NCBI GenBank assembly: GCA_002722095.1
Contig: PBKG01000003.1
Coordinates: forward strand, 1 to 35,979
Direction: 5' to 3'
DNA: 35,979 nucleotides
From: Rhodospirillaceae bacterium
GTDB taxonomy: Bacteria > Pseudomonadota > Alphaproteobacteria > UBA8366
Shown: positions 1 to 7,751 of the stretch, in pieces
How positions within the stretch are numbered: the first letter of the stretch is position 1
Layout: each line of letters opens with the position of its first letter
Notes under the pieces: model-generated
Told to the model about the DNA's origin: nothing
What the model saw: only the letters and a program-made list of their open reading frames with translations
Databases searched by the model: none
Made by a program: the position numbers and the translations under genes

Positions 1-290
1 TTTAAATTATTTATTATTTTTCCTATTATGTAAAACAATATTGCGTATACAAAAAATGGCCCTAGTAACCACGGAATACTATCTAATGCTTTAAATAGAT
101 AAGATCTAGAATATTGGCCGTCATTGTAAGCAAGAGCAAAGTTATCCCAATTGTAATAAATGAAACCGATGACAGATATGGCGAAAAAAAATCTAAGAAA
201 AACCAATCTCTGCTCTCGCAGATTCACAGGTGCGAACGCCCATTTCACTAAAATTTTTATCCGATCAAAAATTGGCGGCCCCACCCACAT
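1..290 (-). CDS. Membrane protein of unknown family, N-terminal part, cut by the left window edge
   Basis: An ATG at 290 on the minus strand opens a frame of 96 codons without a stop to the window edge. The product begins MWVGPPIFDRIK and has two strongly hydrophobic stretches, about residues 29-46 (LVFLRFFFAISVIGFIYY) and 72-91, separated by a polar, Tyr/Asn-rich loop. This is the look of the first two helices of a polytopic or bitopic inner-membrane protein. An AAGGG about 12 bases upstream of the ATG is a possible but weak ribosome site. The stretch is clearly richer in A+T than the catabolic genes to the right, so it may be of different origin. No family is recognised. The reading frame and hydrophobic pattern are seen; that it is expressed is inferred. 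Confidence 0.55.
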   Translation of the reverse strand, partial: MWVGPPIFDRIKILVKWAFAPVNLREQRLVFLRFFFAISVIGFIYYNWDNFALAYNDGQYSRSYLFKALDSIPWLLGPFFVYAILFYIIGKIINNL

Positions 291-427
291 TAGTTGTTAG
301 CACCCTTGGACATTTCAATTGGCAACCAGTTTATCAAAAATTTCCGAGCAACCTAAGTATCCCGCGCTGCCGCCTTGAGTAATTTTCAATTATCAGCTTT
401 TGTCGACAAGCCGTTCCCCTCTCACAC

Positions 428-604
428 ACCACAACCTCGCCCAGCTAATTCACCATCGCGCTGTGACCAGTCAGCCGCGTCTCGCAGGGGAGTATGGTGG
501 TAGCGGGCGGCACGGATGCGGTGGGCGAAGGGCCCCGTGGCAAGCGGTCGGTCGAAGCGGAAACCGTTGCCGAAGGTACTCATTCAAGTCCACTCGCGTC
601 CGCC
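428..604 (-). pseudogene. Remnant of the 3' end of an EEP-family gene
   Basis: This stretch aligns along its length with about 5336-5513, the 3' third of the intact endonuclease/exonuclease/phosphatase gene on the same strand. Shared blocks include CACCATCGCGCTGTGA, GCCGCGTCTCGC and CCGTTGCCGAAGGT. By eye the two copies agree at roughly three quarters of positions, with small indels. Only the segment for the C-terminal part of the protein is present, so it cannot be functional. At about 600-605 it is joined to sequence from upstream of the dat gene through a short shared CCGCC. The order (EEP 3' end, then dat upstream) is the reverse of the intact locus and is what the junction of a head-to-tail tandem duplication looks like. 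Confidence 0.75.
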
Positions 605-898
605 ACGAAGTTTTCACAATTCAATGTTAGTGTCATACTGGCAGGAAAGGGCGACGGCGCTTTCGCCAGCAATCTAGGTGATCTTCGATCTTCTCGGGGC
701 AGTCCCATGACACGAACGGTCTACATCAACGGCGAATTTGTCCCCGAGAACGAAGCAAAAATTTCGGTCATGGACTGAAGGTTTTTGTTTGCCGATGGCG
801 TTTACGAGATATCCGCCGTGGTAACAGCAAGAGGGTGGACAATGACGGTCATCTTCGACGTCTCGAGCGATCACTCGAAGAGATTGAGCTGAAATCGC
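601..898 (+). pseudogene. Remnant of the dat upstream region and 5' end
   Basis: Positions 601-898 match 4331-4629, roughly 90% identical by hand count, with one single-base deletion near 823. The copy covers about 106 bases upstream of the start codon, the ATG (707 here, 4437 in the intact gene) and the first 64 or so codons. Codon 24 is CGA in the intact gene and TGA here (776-778), the deletion shifts the frame further on, and similarity stops abruptly at 898. This is therefore a truncated, inactivated copy of the D-amino-acid aminotransferase gene. The open frame that ends at 778 is an artefact running from the EEP remnant into this fragment and should not be annotated as a gene. Confidence 0.85.
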
Positions 899-962
899 GC
901 AACCTAATTTGATTGCGGGGCAGGAAGGCAATCGGCTGGGTACTGGACAGGATTTCGTGAAT

Positions 963-978
963 CTGAAACTATTTTCAG
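963..978. promoter_or_regulatory. Small perfect dyad upstream of tctC
   Basis: CTGAAA-CTAT-TTTCAG is a perfect 6-bp inverted repeat with a 4-base spacer. It lies in the A+T-rich 205-base gap between the dat remnant and the tctC start. It could be an operator half-site pair or a short RNA hairpin. No regulator gene is adjacent and no convincing -35/-10 pair was found, so the role is open. Confidence 0.25.
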
Positions 979-1103
979 GATAAATTACAAGAAGATTTAT
1001 ACGGTTGTTTTAATTGAGAAATTAGTACCGATTGCGGAGGATTTTGGTCACCGTTCGATCGTCCTTCGCAAAACTCTTAATCAAAACTGAGGGAGACAGA
1101 TCA

Positions 1104-2093
1104 ATGTGGAAGCCAAAAATAAATATACGCGCGGCGCTGGTAGGCATCGTAGCGATGGGGTTAGGGGCCAGCACAACTGCGGTCGCACAGAAATTAGAGA
1201 AGCCGAACGGATTTCCTAAACGAACAGTAACCATCATGATTACGGTGGGCACCGCGGGCGGTACCGGCCAGGCAGCCCGAGCTTGGGGCGCGGCGATGGA
1301 AAAAGTTACCGGTGTCGGTTTCCAAGTCGTCAGTAAGCCAGGCGGCGGCGGAATGGCGGCCATTCCTGAGTTTGTGAACCGTCCGAAGGATGGCTACACA
1401 ATACTTCTTCAAACCGACAATCTCATTTCCGCCGGAGCGGCCAAGAAAGTTGACTACGACATTGGCGAGGATATCGCGCCCATTTGCGTGGTCCAGGCGA
1501 CATTCAATCAGATTTATATCCGGCCCGATGAAACGCGTTTCACTGACTGGAAGTCGCTGGTGGCCTATACCAAAGCCAATCCGGGGAAGGTGAGTATGGG
1601 CAATATTGCGCGCGAGGGCTCCATGGAACGGATCCTGGCGGACGCAATGCAAAAAGCCGCCGGAATCAAGGTTAAGCAAATCAGCTTCGACAAGCCATCG
1701 GGACGCTATGCCGCGTTGCTTGGCGGCCATGTGGATATCCTGTTCGAGCAGCCCGGTGATGTGAAGAAATTCCTTAAAGCCAAAAAGATGAAGCCGGTTC
1801 TTACGTTTCTAAAAAAACGTCCGGACGTGTTTGCCGATGTGCCGGCGTTACCGGATGTGGGCATGGAGTCCGTAGCGGTGCTGTTGAAAACGCGGGCACT
1901 GTGGCTGGCCAAAGGCGTGTCCAAAGAACGCCGGGATTATCTCGACAAGGCCTGCAAATTGGCATTTGACAGTAAAGAGTTTCAGGCGTTCAACAAGAAG
2001 AAGTACATGCATGTTGGCCGCAGCTACTACAATACCGCTGATGCCAAAAAATTGGTCAAGGGGATGATTGAGACCTACAAAGCCAATTACTAG
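1104..2093 (+). CDS. tctC: Tripartite tricarboxylate transporter substrate-binding protein (Bug/TctC family)
   Basis: A periplasmic solute-binding protein of 329 residues that delivers an organic anion to the TctB-TctA membrane complex. Residues 1-28 are a Sec signal peptide: basic MWKPKINIR, a hydrophobic core, then AVA before Q29. The mature part has the Bug-type pattern, including KPGGGG (about 79-84) in the ligand-binding loop region and ADAMQKAAGIKVKQI in the middle. The start chosen is the ATG at 1104, preceded by GGGAGAC at good spacing. An upstream in-frame TTG at 1032 would add 24 residues before the signal peptide and has no such site. tctB and tctA follow on the same strand, so the three-part system is complete. 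The substrate cannot be read from the sequence; the acid-catabolic genes nearby suggest a carboxylic or sugar acid. Confidence 0.92.
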   Translation: MWKPKINIRAALVGIVAMGLGASTTAVAQKLEKPNGFPKRTVTIMITVGTAGGTGQAARAWGAAMEKVTGVGFQVVSKPGGGGMAAIPEFVNRPKDGYTILLQTDNLISAGAAKKVDYDIGEDIAPICVVQATFNQIYIRPDETRFTDWKSLVAYTKANPGKVSMGNIAREGSMERILADAMQKAAGIKVKQISFDKPSGRYAALLGGHVDILFEQPGDVKKFLKAKKMKPVLTFLKKRPDVFADVPALPDVGMESVAVLLKTRALWLAKGVSKERRDYLDKACKLAFDSKEFQAFNKKKYMHVGRSYYNTADAKKLVKGMIETYKANY

Positions 2094-2124
2094 TGCATGA
2101 GCATTATAAACATTGGGTCCGAAA

Positions 2125-2144
2125 TAGCCCCCATTGGCGGGTTA
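2125..2144 (+). promoter_or_regulatory. Possible hairpin between tctC and tctB
   Basis: TAGCCC (2125-2130) can pair with GGGTTA (2139-2144), with one G-U pair, across an 8-base loop in the 60-base gap between tctC and tctB. There is no U-tract, so it is not a classical terminator. A 3' stabilising or attenuating hairpin here would fit the usual excess of binding protein over membrane subunits, but this is inference. Confidence 0.25.
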
Positions 2145-2153
2145 TAACGACCG

Positions 2154-2720
2154 ATGACGGCATTTAGGCAAAAGGACATATGGAGAACCGGGGGAGAATT
2201 GCTCGTATGGCTGAGCATCTCCCTTGGCATGTGGATATACAGCTATCGCTTCGACTTAGGCCAAGCGGTCTATGCGCTTGGTGTGGCACACTGGCCGCGG
2301 GCGGTCATCGTGTTCATGGCAATAACCGCCATTCTCTGCTTCGTGGAACGCGTCAGCCGGGGCGGTGCAAATGACAACACCGACGATGAGGGCGTGGACC
2401 AAGCCGTCGAGTTGGGCGAAGGTACTGCGAGCAGCGTCGGCGTCAGGCTTCGCATCCTCTGCACCTTTGTCCTTCCGCTGGTCTATTTATGGCTTATGCC
2501 GCGTATGGGGTACTTCATTACCACCCCAATATTCCTAGCCAGTTACATATACCTTTTTGGGGAGACCCGGTGGAAGCACGTGGTTGTCGCGTCGTTTGGT
2601 ATCTATGCGATAATGCTGCTGGTTTTTTCGAAATTATTGTACGTCCCCCTTCCCACAGGCAACTGGCCTGGATTTTATGATTTCAGTAATGCGCTTCTTA
2701 TTCTCTTAGGATCCGGCTGA
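2154..2720 (+). CDS. tctB: Tripartite tricarboxylate transporter small membrane subunit (TctB/DUF1468)
   Basis: The small integral-membrane subunit of the transporter, 188 residues, in the inner membrane with TctA. Hydrophobic segments lie at about residues 14-32, 49-66, 99-116, 119-136 and 142-163, with a polar acidic loop (about 70-95) between the second and third. The layout and length fit TctB. The family is poorly conserved in sequence, so the call rests mainly on topology and on position between tctC and tctA. The ATG at 2154 lacks a strong Shine-Dalgarno site. The stop is only 18 bases before the tctA start. Confidence 0.85.
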   Translation: MTAFRQKDIWRTGGELLVWLSISLGMWIYSYRFDLGQAVYALGVAHWPRAVIVFMAITAILCFVERVSRGGANDNTDDEGVDQAVELGEGTASSVGVRLRILCTFVLPLVYLWLMPRMGYFITTPIFLASYIYLFGETRWKHVVVASFGIYAIMLLVFSKLLYVPLPTGNWPGFYDFSNALLILLGSG

Positions 2721-2738
2721 TCGTATCGGGCAAATTGA

Positions 2739-4220
2739 ATGGAAAATTTTCTCACCGCGCTTGGCGCCTTTTTGGTTGACCCGATAGGGATTCTCTACTT
2801 CATGGCTGCTCTCATCGGGGGCCTCATTTTCGGAAGCATTCCGGGCCTGAGCACCATAACCCTTGCTGCAATTGTTCTTCCGTTCACAGCGTTAATGGAA
2901 CCTTTGCACGCGATCATGGTTTTTGCGGTCATGTACGTTTCCGGCTGCTATGGCGGCGCGGTGACGGCAATACTGTTCTACATTCCGGGGTCGCCCAACA
3001 ACGCACCAACGGTGTTCGACGGTTACCCGATGACTCTCAAAGGTGAATCCGGCAAGGCGATTGGGGCGGCGATCATGTGTTCGGCCATCGGCGGTCTTGC
3101 CTCCGTCATCCTGATGATGATGGCCACCGAATCGATCGCTGAGTGGGCGCTCAAGACCTTCGGGCCGCCGGAAGTCTTCGCCTTAATTTTCTTTGGTCTG
3201 GTCATGGTTGGCGCGGTTGGCGCCAAGTCTACATGGAAGGGCTTACTGTCGGTGTCGATCGGGCTGATGGTCGCAACGGTTGGTGTCGATCCGGCGGTCG
3301 GGGAAACACGGTTCGACTTCGGGTCTTCTTTTCTTTTGGGCGGTATCGGGTTCGTGCCGCTGGTCCTGGGTTTCTTCGCCATCTCCGAAGTCATGGTGCA
3401 AGGACACCGGATCGCCGCCGGCTTGCGCCTGCCGCCCAAGATCGGCATTGCCTTCCCCAAGTTTCTGGAGTTTTGGCGCTTGAGATACGCCATGGCGCGC
3501 TCAATCTTTCTCGGTTTCTTTGCCGGAATCCTGCCCGGTATTGGGGCTATCCTGGCGGCGTTTCTGAGCTACAGCATAGCGGTCCGGTTTTCGCCTCATC
3601 CGGAGAGGTTCGGCAAGGGCGAACTGGAAGGCGTGGTGGCGTCGGAAACGGCAAACAATGCGGCGACGGGTGCGGCCATTATCCCGCTTCTGGCGCTTGG
3701 TCTTCCTGGCGGCGCATTGACAGCTGTAATGATGGGGGCCTTCGAGATCCACGGTCTCGAGCCGGGACCACTGGTGTTCGCAACCAACATCGAATTGATC
3801 TGGGGCATCTTCGTTGCCATGTTCCTGGCCAACATTGCGATCTTCGGTCTGGGTTACTTCGAAACAAAGACCATCATCCATCTGCTGCGCATCCCCTTCA
3901 GCCTGCTGGCGCCCAGCATCCTGCTGGTGTCGACTATCGGGGCCTATGCTTTGCGCAACACACTGCTTGATGTTTGGGTGATGTTCATCGCCGGCATTGC
4001 CGGATATTTCCTGCGCCGGTGGGGTTACTCCATGGCCGGCATCGTGATCGGCGCGATTCTGGGAAAGCTCGGCGAGTCCGCTTTTGTTAAGAGCATGCAG
4101 TTGATGGAGTATAATTATCTCGGCTTTTTCGAACGACCAATTGCCGCGACTCTAATCATCTTAGCGATGCTGTCTGTGGTATATGGCGCCTACCGGTCCG
4201 TCCGGAAGCCGCGGCCATAA
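2739..4220 (+). CDS. tctA: Tripartite tricarboxylate transporter large membrane subunit (TctA)
   Basis: The large membrane subunit, 493 residues, which forms the ion-coupled translocation pathway. The N-terminus carries the family signature GSIPGLSTITLAAIVLPFT (about residues 32-50). A related motif recurs in the second half (FFAGILPGIGAILAAF followed by ASETANNAATGAAIIPLLAL), reflecting the internal repeat of this family. Many hydrophobic helices are evident and the length matches the usual 490-510 residues. It ends the tctCBA unit. The 216 bases up to dat hold the dat promoter region and a small palindrome. Confidence 0.95.
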   Translation: MENFLTALGAFLVDPIGILYFMAALIGGLIFGSIPGLSTITLAAIVLPFTALMEPLHAIMVFAVMYVSGCYGGAVTAILFYIPGSPNNAPTVFDGYPMTLKGESGKAIGAAIMCSAIGGLASVILMMMATESIAEWALKTFGPPEVFALIFFGLVMVGAVGAKSTWKGLLSVSIGLMVATVGVDPAVGETRFDFGSSFLLGGIGFVPLVLGFFAISEVMVQGHRIAAGLRLPPKIGIAFPKFLEFWRLRYAMARSIFLGFFAGILPGIGAILAAFLSYSIAVRFSPHPERFGKGELEGVVASETANNAATGAAIIPLLALGLPGGALTAVMMGAFEIHGLEPGPLVFATNIELIWGIFVAMFLANIAIFGLGYFETKTIIHLLRIPFSLLAPSILLVSTIGAYALRNTLLDVWVMFIAGIAGYFLRRWGYSMAGIVIGAILGKLGESAFVKSMQLMEYNYLGFFERPIAATLIILAMLSVVYGAYRSVRKPRP

Positions 4221-4267
4221 GCCCCATGGGGACCACCGGCCCAGTTTCCGTAATTGAGGCTCTCGAA

Positions 4268-4293
4268 GGTCCACTTATGTCTAAAAGCGGACC
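4268..4293. repeat. Short intergenic palindrome, possible dispersed repeat element
   Basis: GGTCCAC and GCGGACC pair at 6 of 7 positions around a 12-base loop, downstream of tctA. There is no T-run, so it is a poor terminator. The GTCCGCTTTT...GGACC style resembles small palindromic repeats found between genes in some proteobacteria. No second copy was found in this window, so its repeat nature is untested. Confidence 0.3.
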
Positions 4294-4330
4294 CGTCCCC
4301 TTCTCAGTAAAATAGGACTGTCGTTTAACT

Positions 4331-4629
4331 CGCCACGAAGTTTCCCGAATTCAGTGTTAGTGTCATACTGCAAGGAAAGAGCGGCGGCGCTTCCACCAGC
4401 AAACTACGCAATTTTCGATCTCCTCGGGACAGTCCCATGACACGAACGGTCTACATCAACGGCGAATTTGTCCCCGAGAGCGAAGCAAAGATTTCGGTCA
4501 TGGACCGAGGATTTTTGTTTGCCGATGGCGTTTACGAGGTATCCGCCGTCGTCAACGGCCAGATGGTGGACAATGACGGTCATCTTCGCCGTCTCGAGCG
4601 ATCACTCGAAGAGATCGAGTTGAAATCGC
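4331..4629 (+). repeat. Direct repeat, intact copy of the dat upstream/5' region
   Basis: The right-hand copy of the direct repeat whose decayed left-hand copy is at 601-898. The offset is a constant 3730 bases until the single-base deletion. The two copies bracket the tctCBA cassette. Conservation extends through about 106 non-coding bases upstream of the dat ATG, including GTTAGTGTCATACTG. There CATACT, 17 bases after TTTCCC, could be a weak promoter. Confidence 0.8.
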
Positions 4630-5282
4630 CTCTACCCATTGGCGAAATCGAGAAAGTTCAGACAGAACTCATTGAGAGAAATAACCTTCGAGAAGGCATC
4701 GTCTATCTACAGATATCCAGAGGCGATGCGGAACGGGACTTTCTTTGGCCCGAAGACATCTCCCCTACCTTGGTGATGTTCACCCAGGAGAAACCGCTTC
4801 TTCATCATCCCTTAGCGACCAAAGGCGCCTCCATCATTACCGTCCCGGAAATTCGTTGGCAGCGTCGTGACATCAAAACGACCGCCTTAATCGCGCAAGC
4901 CATGGCAAAACACGCCGCCCGGAAATCAGGCGCCGATGACGCGTGGATGGTGGAGGACGGGTACGTCACCGAAGGAACCTCGACAAACGCCTTTATCGTG
5001 ACGACGGATGGAACCTTGGTAACCCGCGAACTAAGCAACAAGATTTTGCACGGCATTACCCGACGAGCCGTTCTCCAACTGGCCAAAGAAGCGGATTTAC
5101 GGATTGAAGAACGCCCGTTCACGCCGGAAGAGGCATATGATGCGGCCGAAGCCTTTGCCACCGGCTCTTCGTTTTTCGTGATGGCAGTTGTTGAAATCGA
5201 CGGCCACATTCTCAGCAACCGGGCCCCTGGTCCCCTTACCAATCGGCTTCGGGAACTTTATGTCGAAATGGCGTCGGGCTGA
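4437..5282 (+). CDS. dat: D-amino-acid aminotransferase (class IV PLP fold)
   Basis: A cytoplasmic enzyme exchanging amino groups between D-amino acids and 2-oxo acids, 281 residues, the usual length. Seen: GVYEV with Tyr33, RRDIKTT with the presumed Schiff-base Lys147, and VTEGTSTNAF with Glu179 expected to contact the PLP ring nitrogen. The region matching the carboxylate-trap loop of the Bacillus enzyme reads SRGDAERDFLWP. Its Arg (100) is kept but the following His position is Phe102, so substrate preference may differ. Branched-chain aminotransferase or 4-amino-4-deoxychorismate lyase are alternatives in the same fold. The first 64 codons are duplicated as a dead copy 3.7 kb upstream. 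It is convergent with the EEP gene, 56 bases away, with no clear terminator between. Confidence 0.85.
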   Translation: MTRTVYINGEFVPESEAKISVMDRGFLFADGVYEVSAVVNGQMVDNDGHLRRLERSLEEIELKSPLPIGEIEKVQTELIERNNLREGIVYLQISRGDAERDFLWPEDISPTLVMFTQEKPLLHHPLATKGASIITVPEIRWQRRDIKTTALIAQAMAKHAARKSGADDAWMVEDGYVTEGTSTNAFIVTTDGTLVTRELSNKILHGITRRAVLQLAKEADLRIEERPFTPEEAYDAAEAFATGSSFFVMAVVEIDGHILSNRAPGPLTNRLRELYVEMASG

Positions 5283-5338
5283 GATTCAACGGTGGGACTC
5301 GTTCAAGTCGTTGCCCCTCGAATTATCTTGAAACCACC

Positions 5339-6061
5339 TCACCCCAACTCAATCACCATCGCGCTGTGATCGGTCAACCGCGTCTCGCGGGGGCTGTGGT
5401 CGTAGTGCGCGGCGCGCACGCGACGGGCGAAAGGCTCGGTGGCCAGCGATTGGTCGAGGCGAAAGCCGTTGCCGAAGGTGCTCATCCAGGTCCATGCGCG
5501 CCCGCCGGGATTATGGGTCAGCATCAGATCGCGGAAGCCCATCTTTTTGAGGCCATCGAACTCGTCCTGGCCGGTGAAGATGCCCTTCGCCCCGCCGTAA
5601 TCCTCCCGGTCGCCGGTGTTGAAGTCGCCGATCAACGCCGCCGCCGTCCCGGCGCGCACGAACTTTCTTCCATCGCGCAGCAGGCGGCGGAAATAAGGCA
5701 GCTTCTTGGCGTGGTTCGGAAAATAGACGAAGCGCAAAACGAGCCCGTCGATGGTCAGGTCGGCAAACCGCGGTAGCTGGTCGTGGCCGGACCGCGCGTG
5801 CATATAAGCCACCCGCATGGCCTCCGGCGGGCGCCGCGAGACGGCACCGATGGCCCCTTTCGCCCCGTGGCTTTTATCCGGCGTCCTAAAACAAAAATGG
5901 CCGTAGCCTCGGCGGGCAAACTCGTCGCGGAAAAACTCCGCGTTGGTGCGGGTCACTTCGCCAAGCCCGATAACCTCCGCATCCAAACTATCTAGATAGT
6001 CGATCAGGGCGAGCGCCCGTGCCTTCACCGCCTTATTGACGTTGAGATAGGCGATCCGCAT
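5339..6061 (-). CDS. Endonuclease/exonuclease/phosphatase (EEP) family protein
   Basis: A 240-residue metal-dependent phosphoesterase of the EEP (DNase I-like) fold. Seen: Asn9 in the first strand (AYLNVNK), Glu35 in GLGEVTR, the catalytic GDFNTGDRED (about 145-154, with Asp146 and Asn148) and the C-terminal TDHSAMV with Asp231-His232. These are the expected metal and catalytic residues. The substrate (nucleic acid, phospholipid or a small phosphate ester) cannot be told from sequence. There is no signal peptide. The start follows GAGGTGA, which overlaps the end of the preceding isomerase gene, 11 bases upstream, so it is translated from the same message. The 3' end exists a second time as a remnant at 428-604. 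Confidence 0.85.
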   Translation of the reverse strand: MRIAYLNVNKAVKARALALIDYLDSLDAEVIGLGEVTRTNAEFFRDEFARRGYGHFCFRTPDKSHGAKGAIGAVSRRPPEAMRVAYMHARSGHDQLPRFADLTIDGLVLRFVYFPNHAKKLPYFRRLLRDGRKFVRAGTAAALIGDFNTGDREDYGGAKGIFTGQDEFDGLKKMGFRDLMLTHNPGGRAWTWMSTFGNGFRLDQSLATEPFARRVRAAHYDHSPRETRLTDHSAMVIELG

Positions 6062-6072
6062 GGGGGCTCACC

Positions 6073-6681
6073 TCAGCCCCACCGTTCGAGCGCGCGGGCG
6101 AGGAAGTCGAGCCGGTCCTGCCCCCAATAGAGCTCGCCGTCGAGAATATAGGACGGCGCGCCGAAGACATTCGCGTCCATCGCCTCTTTCGTATAGGCGT
6201 CGTAGAGCGCGCCGATTTCATCGCCCCGGCTCGCCTCCCAGAGCGCTTTGCCGTCAAACCCGGCTTCACCGGCGACTGCGATCATGCCATCAGGGTCGGA
6301 CAAATCCCGGTCCTCGACCCAACGGGCGGCGAAAAGGGCCGCGGACAGCTTCCCCATATCCCCCGCCTCGCCCTCTTCACCGGCGGCAATCGCCAGACGA
6401 TTGGCCCAATCCATCGGCGGCGGTTCGTGGGCGCTTTCGATCACCATCGGCAAACCCAGGTACTCGCCCCATTGTTTGAGCTCGGCGATCCGATAGGCCT
6501 GGCGCTGCGGCGCGCGCTTGGCCACCGGCAAGCCGCCCGACTGGGCGAAAATGATGTGGCTTTCGCACGGCCGGAACACCACCTCCGCACCATGCTCCGC
6601 CGCCAGCTCGAGAAATCGGTTATGGCCGAAATAGCTCCACGGCGAAGAATGGTTATAGAAGTAGCGGATGACCGTGCTCAT
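6073..6681 (-). CDS. 2-hydroxychromene-2-carboxylate isomerase / DsbA-like (kappa-GST type) protein
   Basis: A 202-residue thioredoxin-fold protein of the DsbA/kappa-GST branch that contains glutathione-dependent 2-hydroxychromene-2-carboxylate isomerases. The N-terminal strand leads into SSPWSYFG (12-19), where a Ser stands in place of the DsbA cysteine. The C-terminal part has the cis-proline loop FGAPSYI followed by LDGELYWGQDRLDF, the standard end of this family. It lies 9 bases after the dehydrogenase stop and 11 before the EEP start, in one minus-strand unit. No aromatic-ring dioxygenase genes are nearby, so a role in naphthalene breakdown is not supported. Glutathione-dependent isomerisation or transfer on another substrate is the safe statement. 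Confidence 0.85.
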   Translation of the reverse strand: MSTVIRYFYNHSSPWSYFGHNRFLELAAEHGAEVVFRPCESHIIFAQSGGLPVAKRAPQRQAYRIAELKQWGEYLGLPMVIESAHEPPPMDWANRLAIAAGEEGEAGDMGKLSAALFAARWVEDRDLSDPDGMIAVAGEAGFDGKALWEASRGDEIGALYDAYTKEAMDANVFGAPSYILDGELYWGQDRLDFLARALERWG

Positions 6682-6690
6682 GGGGGTTCC

Positions 6691-7617
6691 TTATGCCGGG
6701 TCCCAGCTGAACACTTCTGCGGAAACGGACAGATCGTAGAAATGCGCATCGAAGGTGGGAATGGCGTGCTGGGAAATCATCTCCGGCGTCCAGCCCTCGC
6801 TCCGTTGCACCGAGCGCAACGGCCGGTTTTGGCTAAAGAGGAAGATCTCGTTGTTGCGAACGCCGAAAATCTGGCCTGTGACGTTGGCCTCGTCGGCCGC
6901 ATGGCTGCAGAGATAGACCGCCATCGGCGCGATCTTGTCCGGTGTCATCTGTTTCAGCTTGTCGACCCGTGCGGCCTGTTCCGGCGTGTTTGTGGGGATA
7001 GAACCGATCATCCGGCTCCAGGCAAAGGGCGAGATGCAATTCGAGCGAACCCGGAACCGGGCCATATCGAGCGCAATCGATTTCGACAGCCCCAAAATAC
7101 CCATCTTGGCGGCGGAATAGTTCGCCTGACCCACATTACCGACCAGGCCGGAGGTGGACGTCATGTGAACGAAGCAGCCGGAGCTTTGCTTGCGGAAATG
7201 AGGCGCCGCCGCGCGACTGACGAAAAAACTACCGTTCAGATGAACGCCGATCACCGCGTGCCATTCTTCTTCGGTCATCTTGTGGAAGATGGTATCGCGC
7301 AGGATGCCCGCATTGTTCACCATGGCATCGATCTGCCCGAACGTGTCGAGCGCCGCTTCGATGATGCGCTCGCCGCCCTTGGCGCTATCGACGCTATCGC
7401 GGCAGACCACCGCATCGCCGCCCGCATCCTTGATCAATCCGACGACTTCGTCCGCCGGCGCTTCGTCCGCGCCCTCGCCGTCGACCGCGGCACCGATATC
7501 GTTGACCACGACCTTGGCGCCATGGGCTGCCATCATCAACGCGAAACCGCGCCCGATGCCGCAACCGGCGCCCGTCACCACCACCACTTTATCTTGAACC
7601 ATGCCGCCTTCGGCCAT
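6691..7617 (-). CDS. Short-chain dehydrogenase/reductase, 3-hydroxyacyl-CoA dehydrogenase-like
   Basis: A classical NAD(P)(H)-binding Rossmann oxidoreductase. Seen: TGAGCGIG (15-22), Asp40 at the end of the second strand (suggesting NAD preference), NNAG (101-104), the Ser near 154-156, and Tyr167-Lys171 in NYSAAKMG. At 308 residues it is longer than the usual 250. The insert around 42-55 and the extended C-terminus resemble the dehydrogenase part of the peroxisomal multifunctional enzyme group, hence the suggestion of 3-hydroxyacyl-CoA substrates. The ATG at 7617 follows AGGGAGAG. It is the first gene of the minus-strand unit and diverges from the IlvD-type gene. Confidence 0.85.
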   Translation of the reverse strand: MAEGGMVQDKVVVVTGAGCGIGRGFALMMAAHGAKVVVNDIGAAVDGEGADEAPADEVVGLIKDAGGDAVVCRDSVDSAKGGERIIEAALDTFGQIDAMVNNAGILRDTIFHKMTEEEWHAVIGVHLNGSFFVSRAAAPHFRKQSSGCFVHMTSTSGLVGNVGQANYSAAKMGILGLSKSIALDMARFRVRSNCISPFAWSRMIGSIPTNTPEQAARVDKLKQMTPDKIAPMAVYLCSHAADEANVTGQIFGVRNNEIFLFSQNRPLRSVQRSEGWTPEMISQHAIPTFDAHFYDLSVSAEVFSWDPA

Positions 7618-7654
7618 CGTCTCTCTCCCTTGGTTTGGATGTTTCGCTGAGTTG

Positions 7655-7667
7655 TATCCGGCGGATA
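7655..7667. promoter_or_regulatory. Small dyad in the divergent SDR/dehydratase intergenic region
   Basis: TATCC-GGC-GGATA lies in the 134-base region between two divergent units. A symmetric site there could serve a regulator of both directions. The arms are short and no regulator gene is adjacent, so this is only a candidate operator. Confidence 0.22.
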
Positions 7668-7751
7668 AGCGCCAGGCAATGTCCCTAGAGCATCATTGCA
7701 ATAGGGCTCGCCCGCGCTTACCGTAGCGCCACCTTGGGGGAGAACCATTAA

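Noticed and set aside
494..778. Open frame of 94 codons on the plus strand
   Set aside because: It joins antisense of the EEP remnant to the first codons of the dat remnant and ends at the inactivating TGA; it is an artefact of two pseudogene fragments.
1032..1103. TTG start giving a 24-residue extension of the transporter binding protein
   Set aside because: It has no ribosome site and would bury the signal peptide. The ATG at 1104 has GGGAGAC upstream.
6427..7650. Long plus-strand open frame opposite the SDR and isomerase genes
   Set aside because: It is antisense to two genes with clear family motifs. Its His/Arg/Asp-rich composition is typical of a mirrored frame in GC-rich coding DNA.
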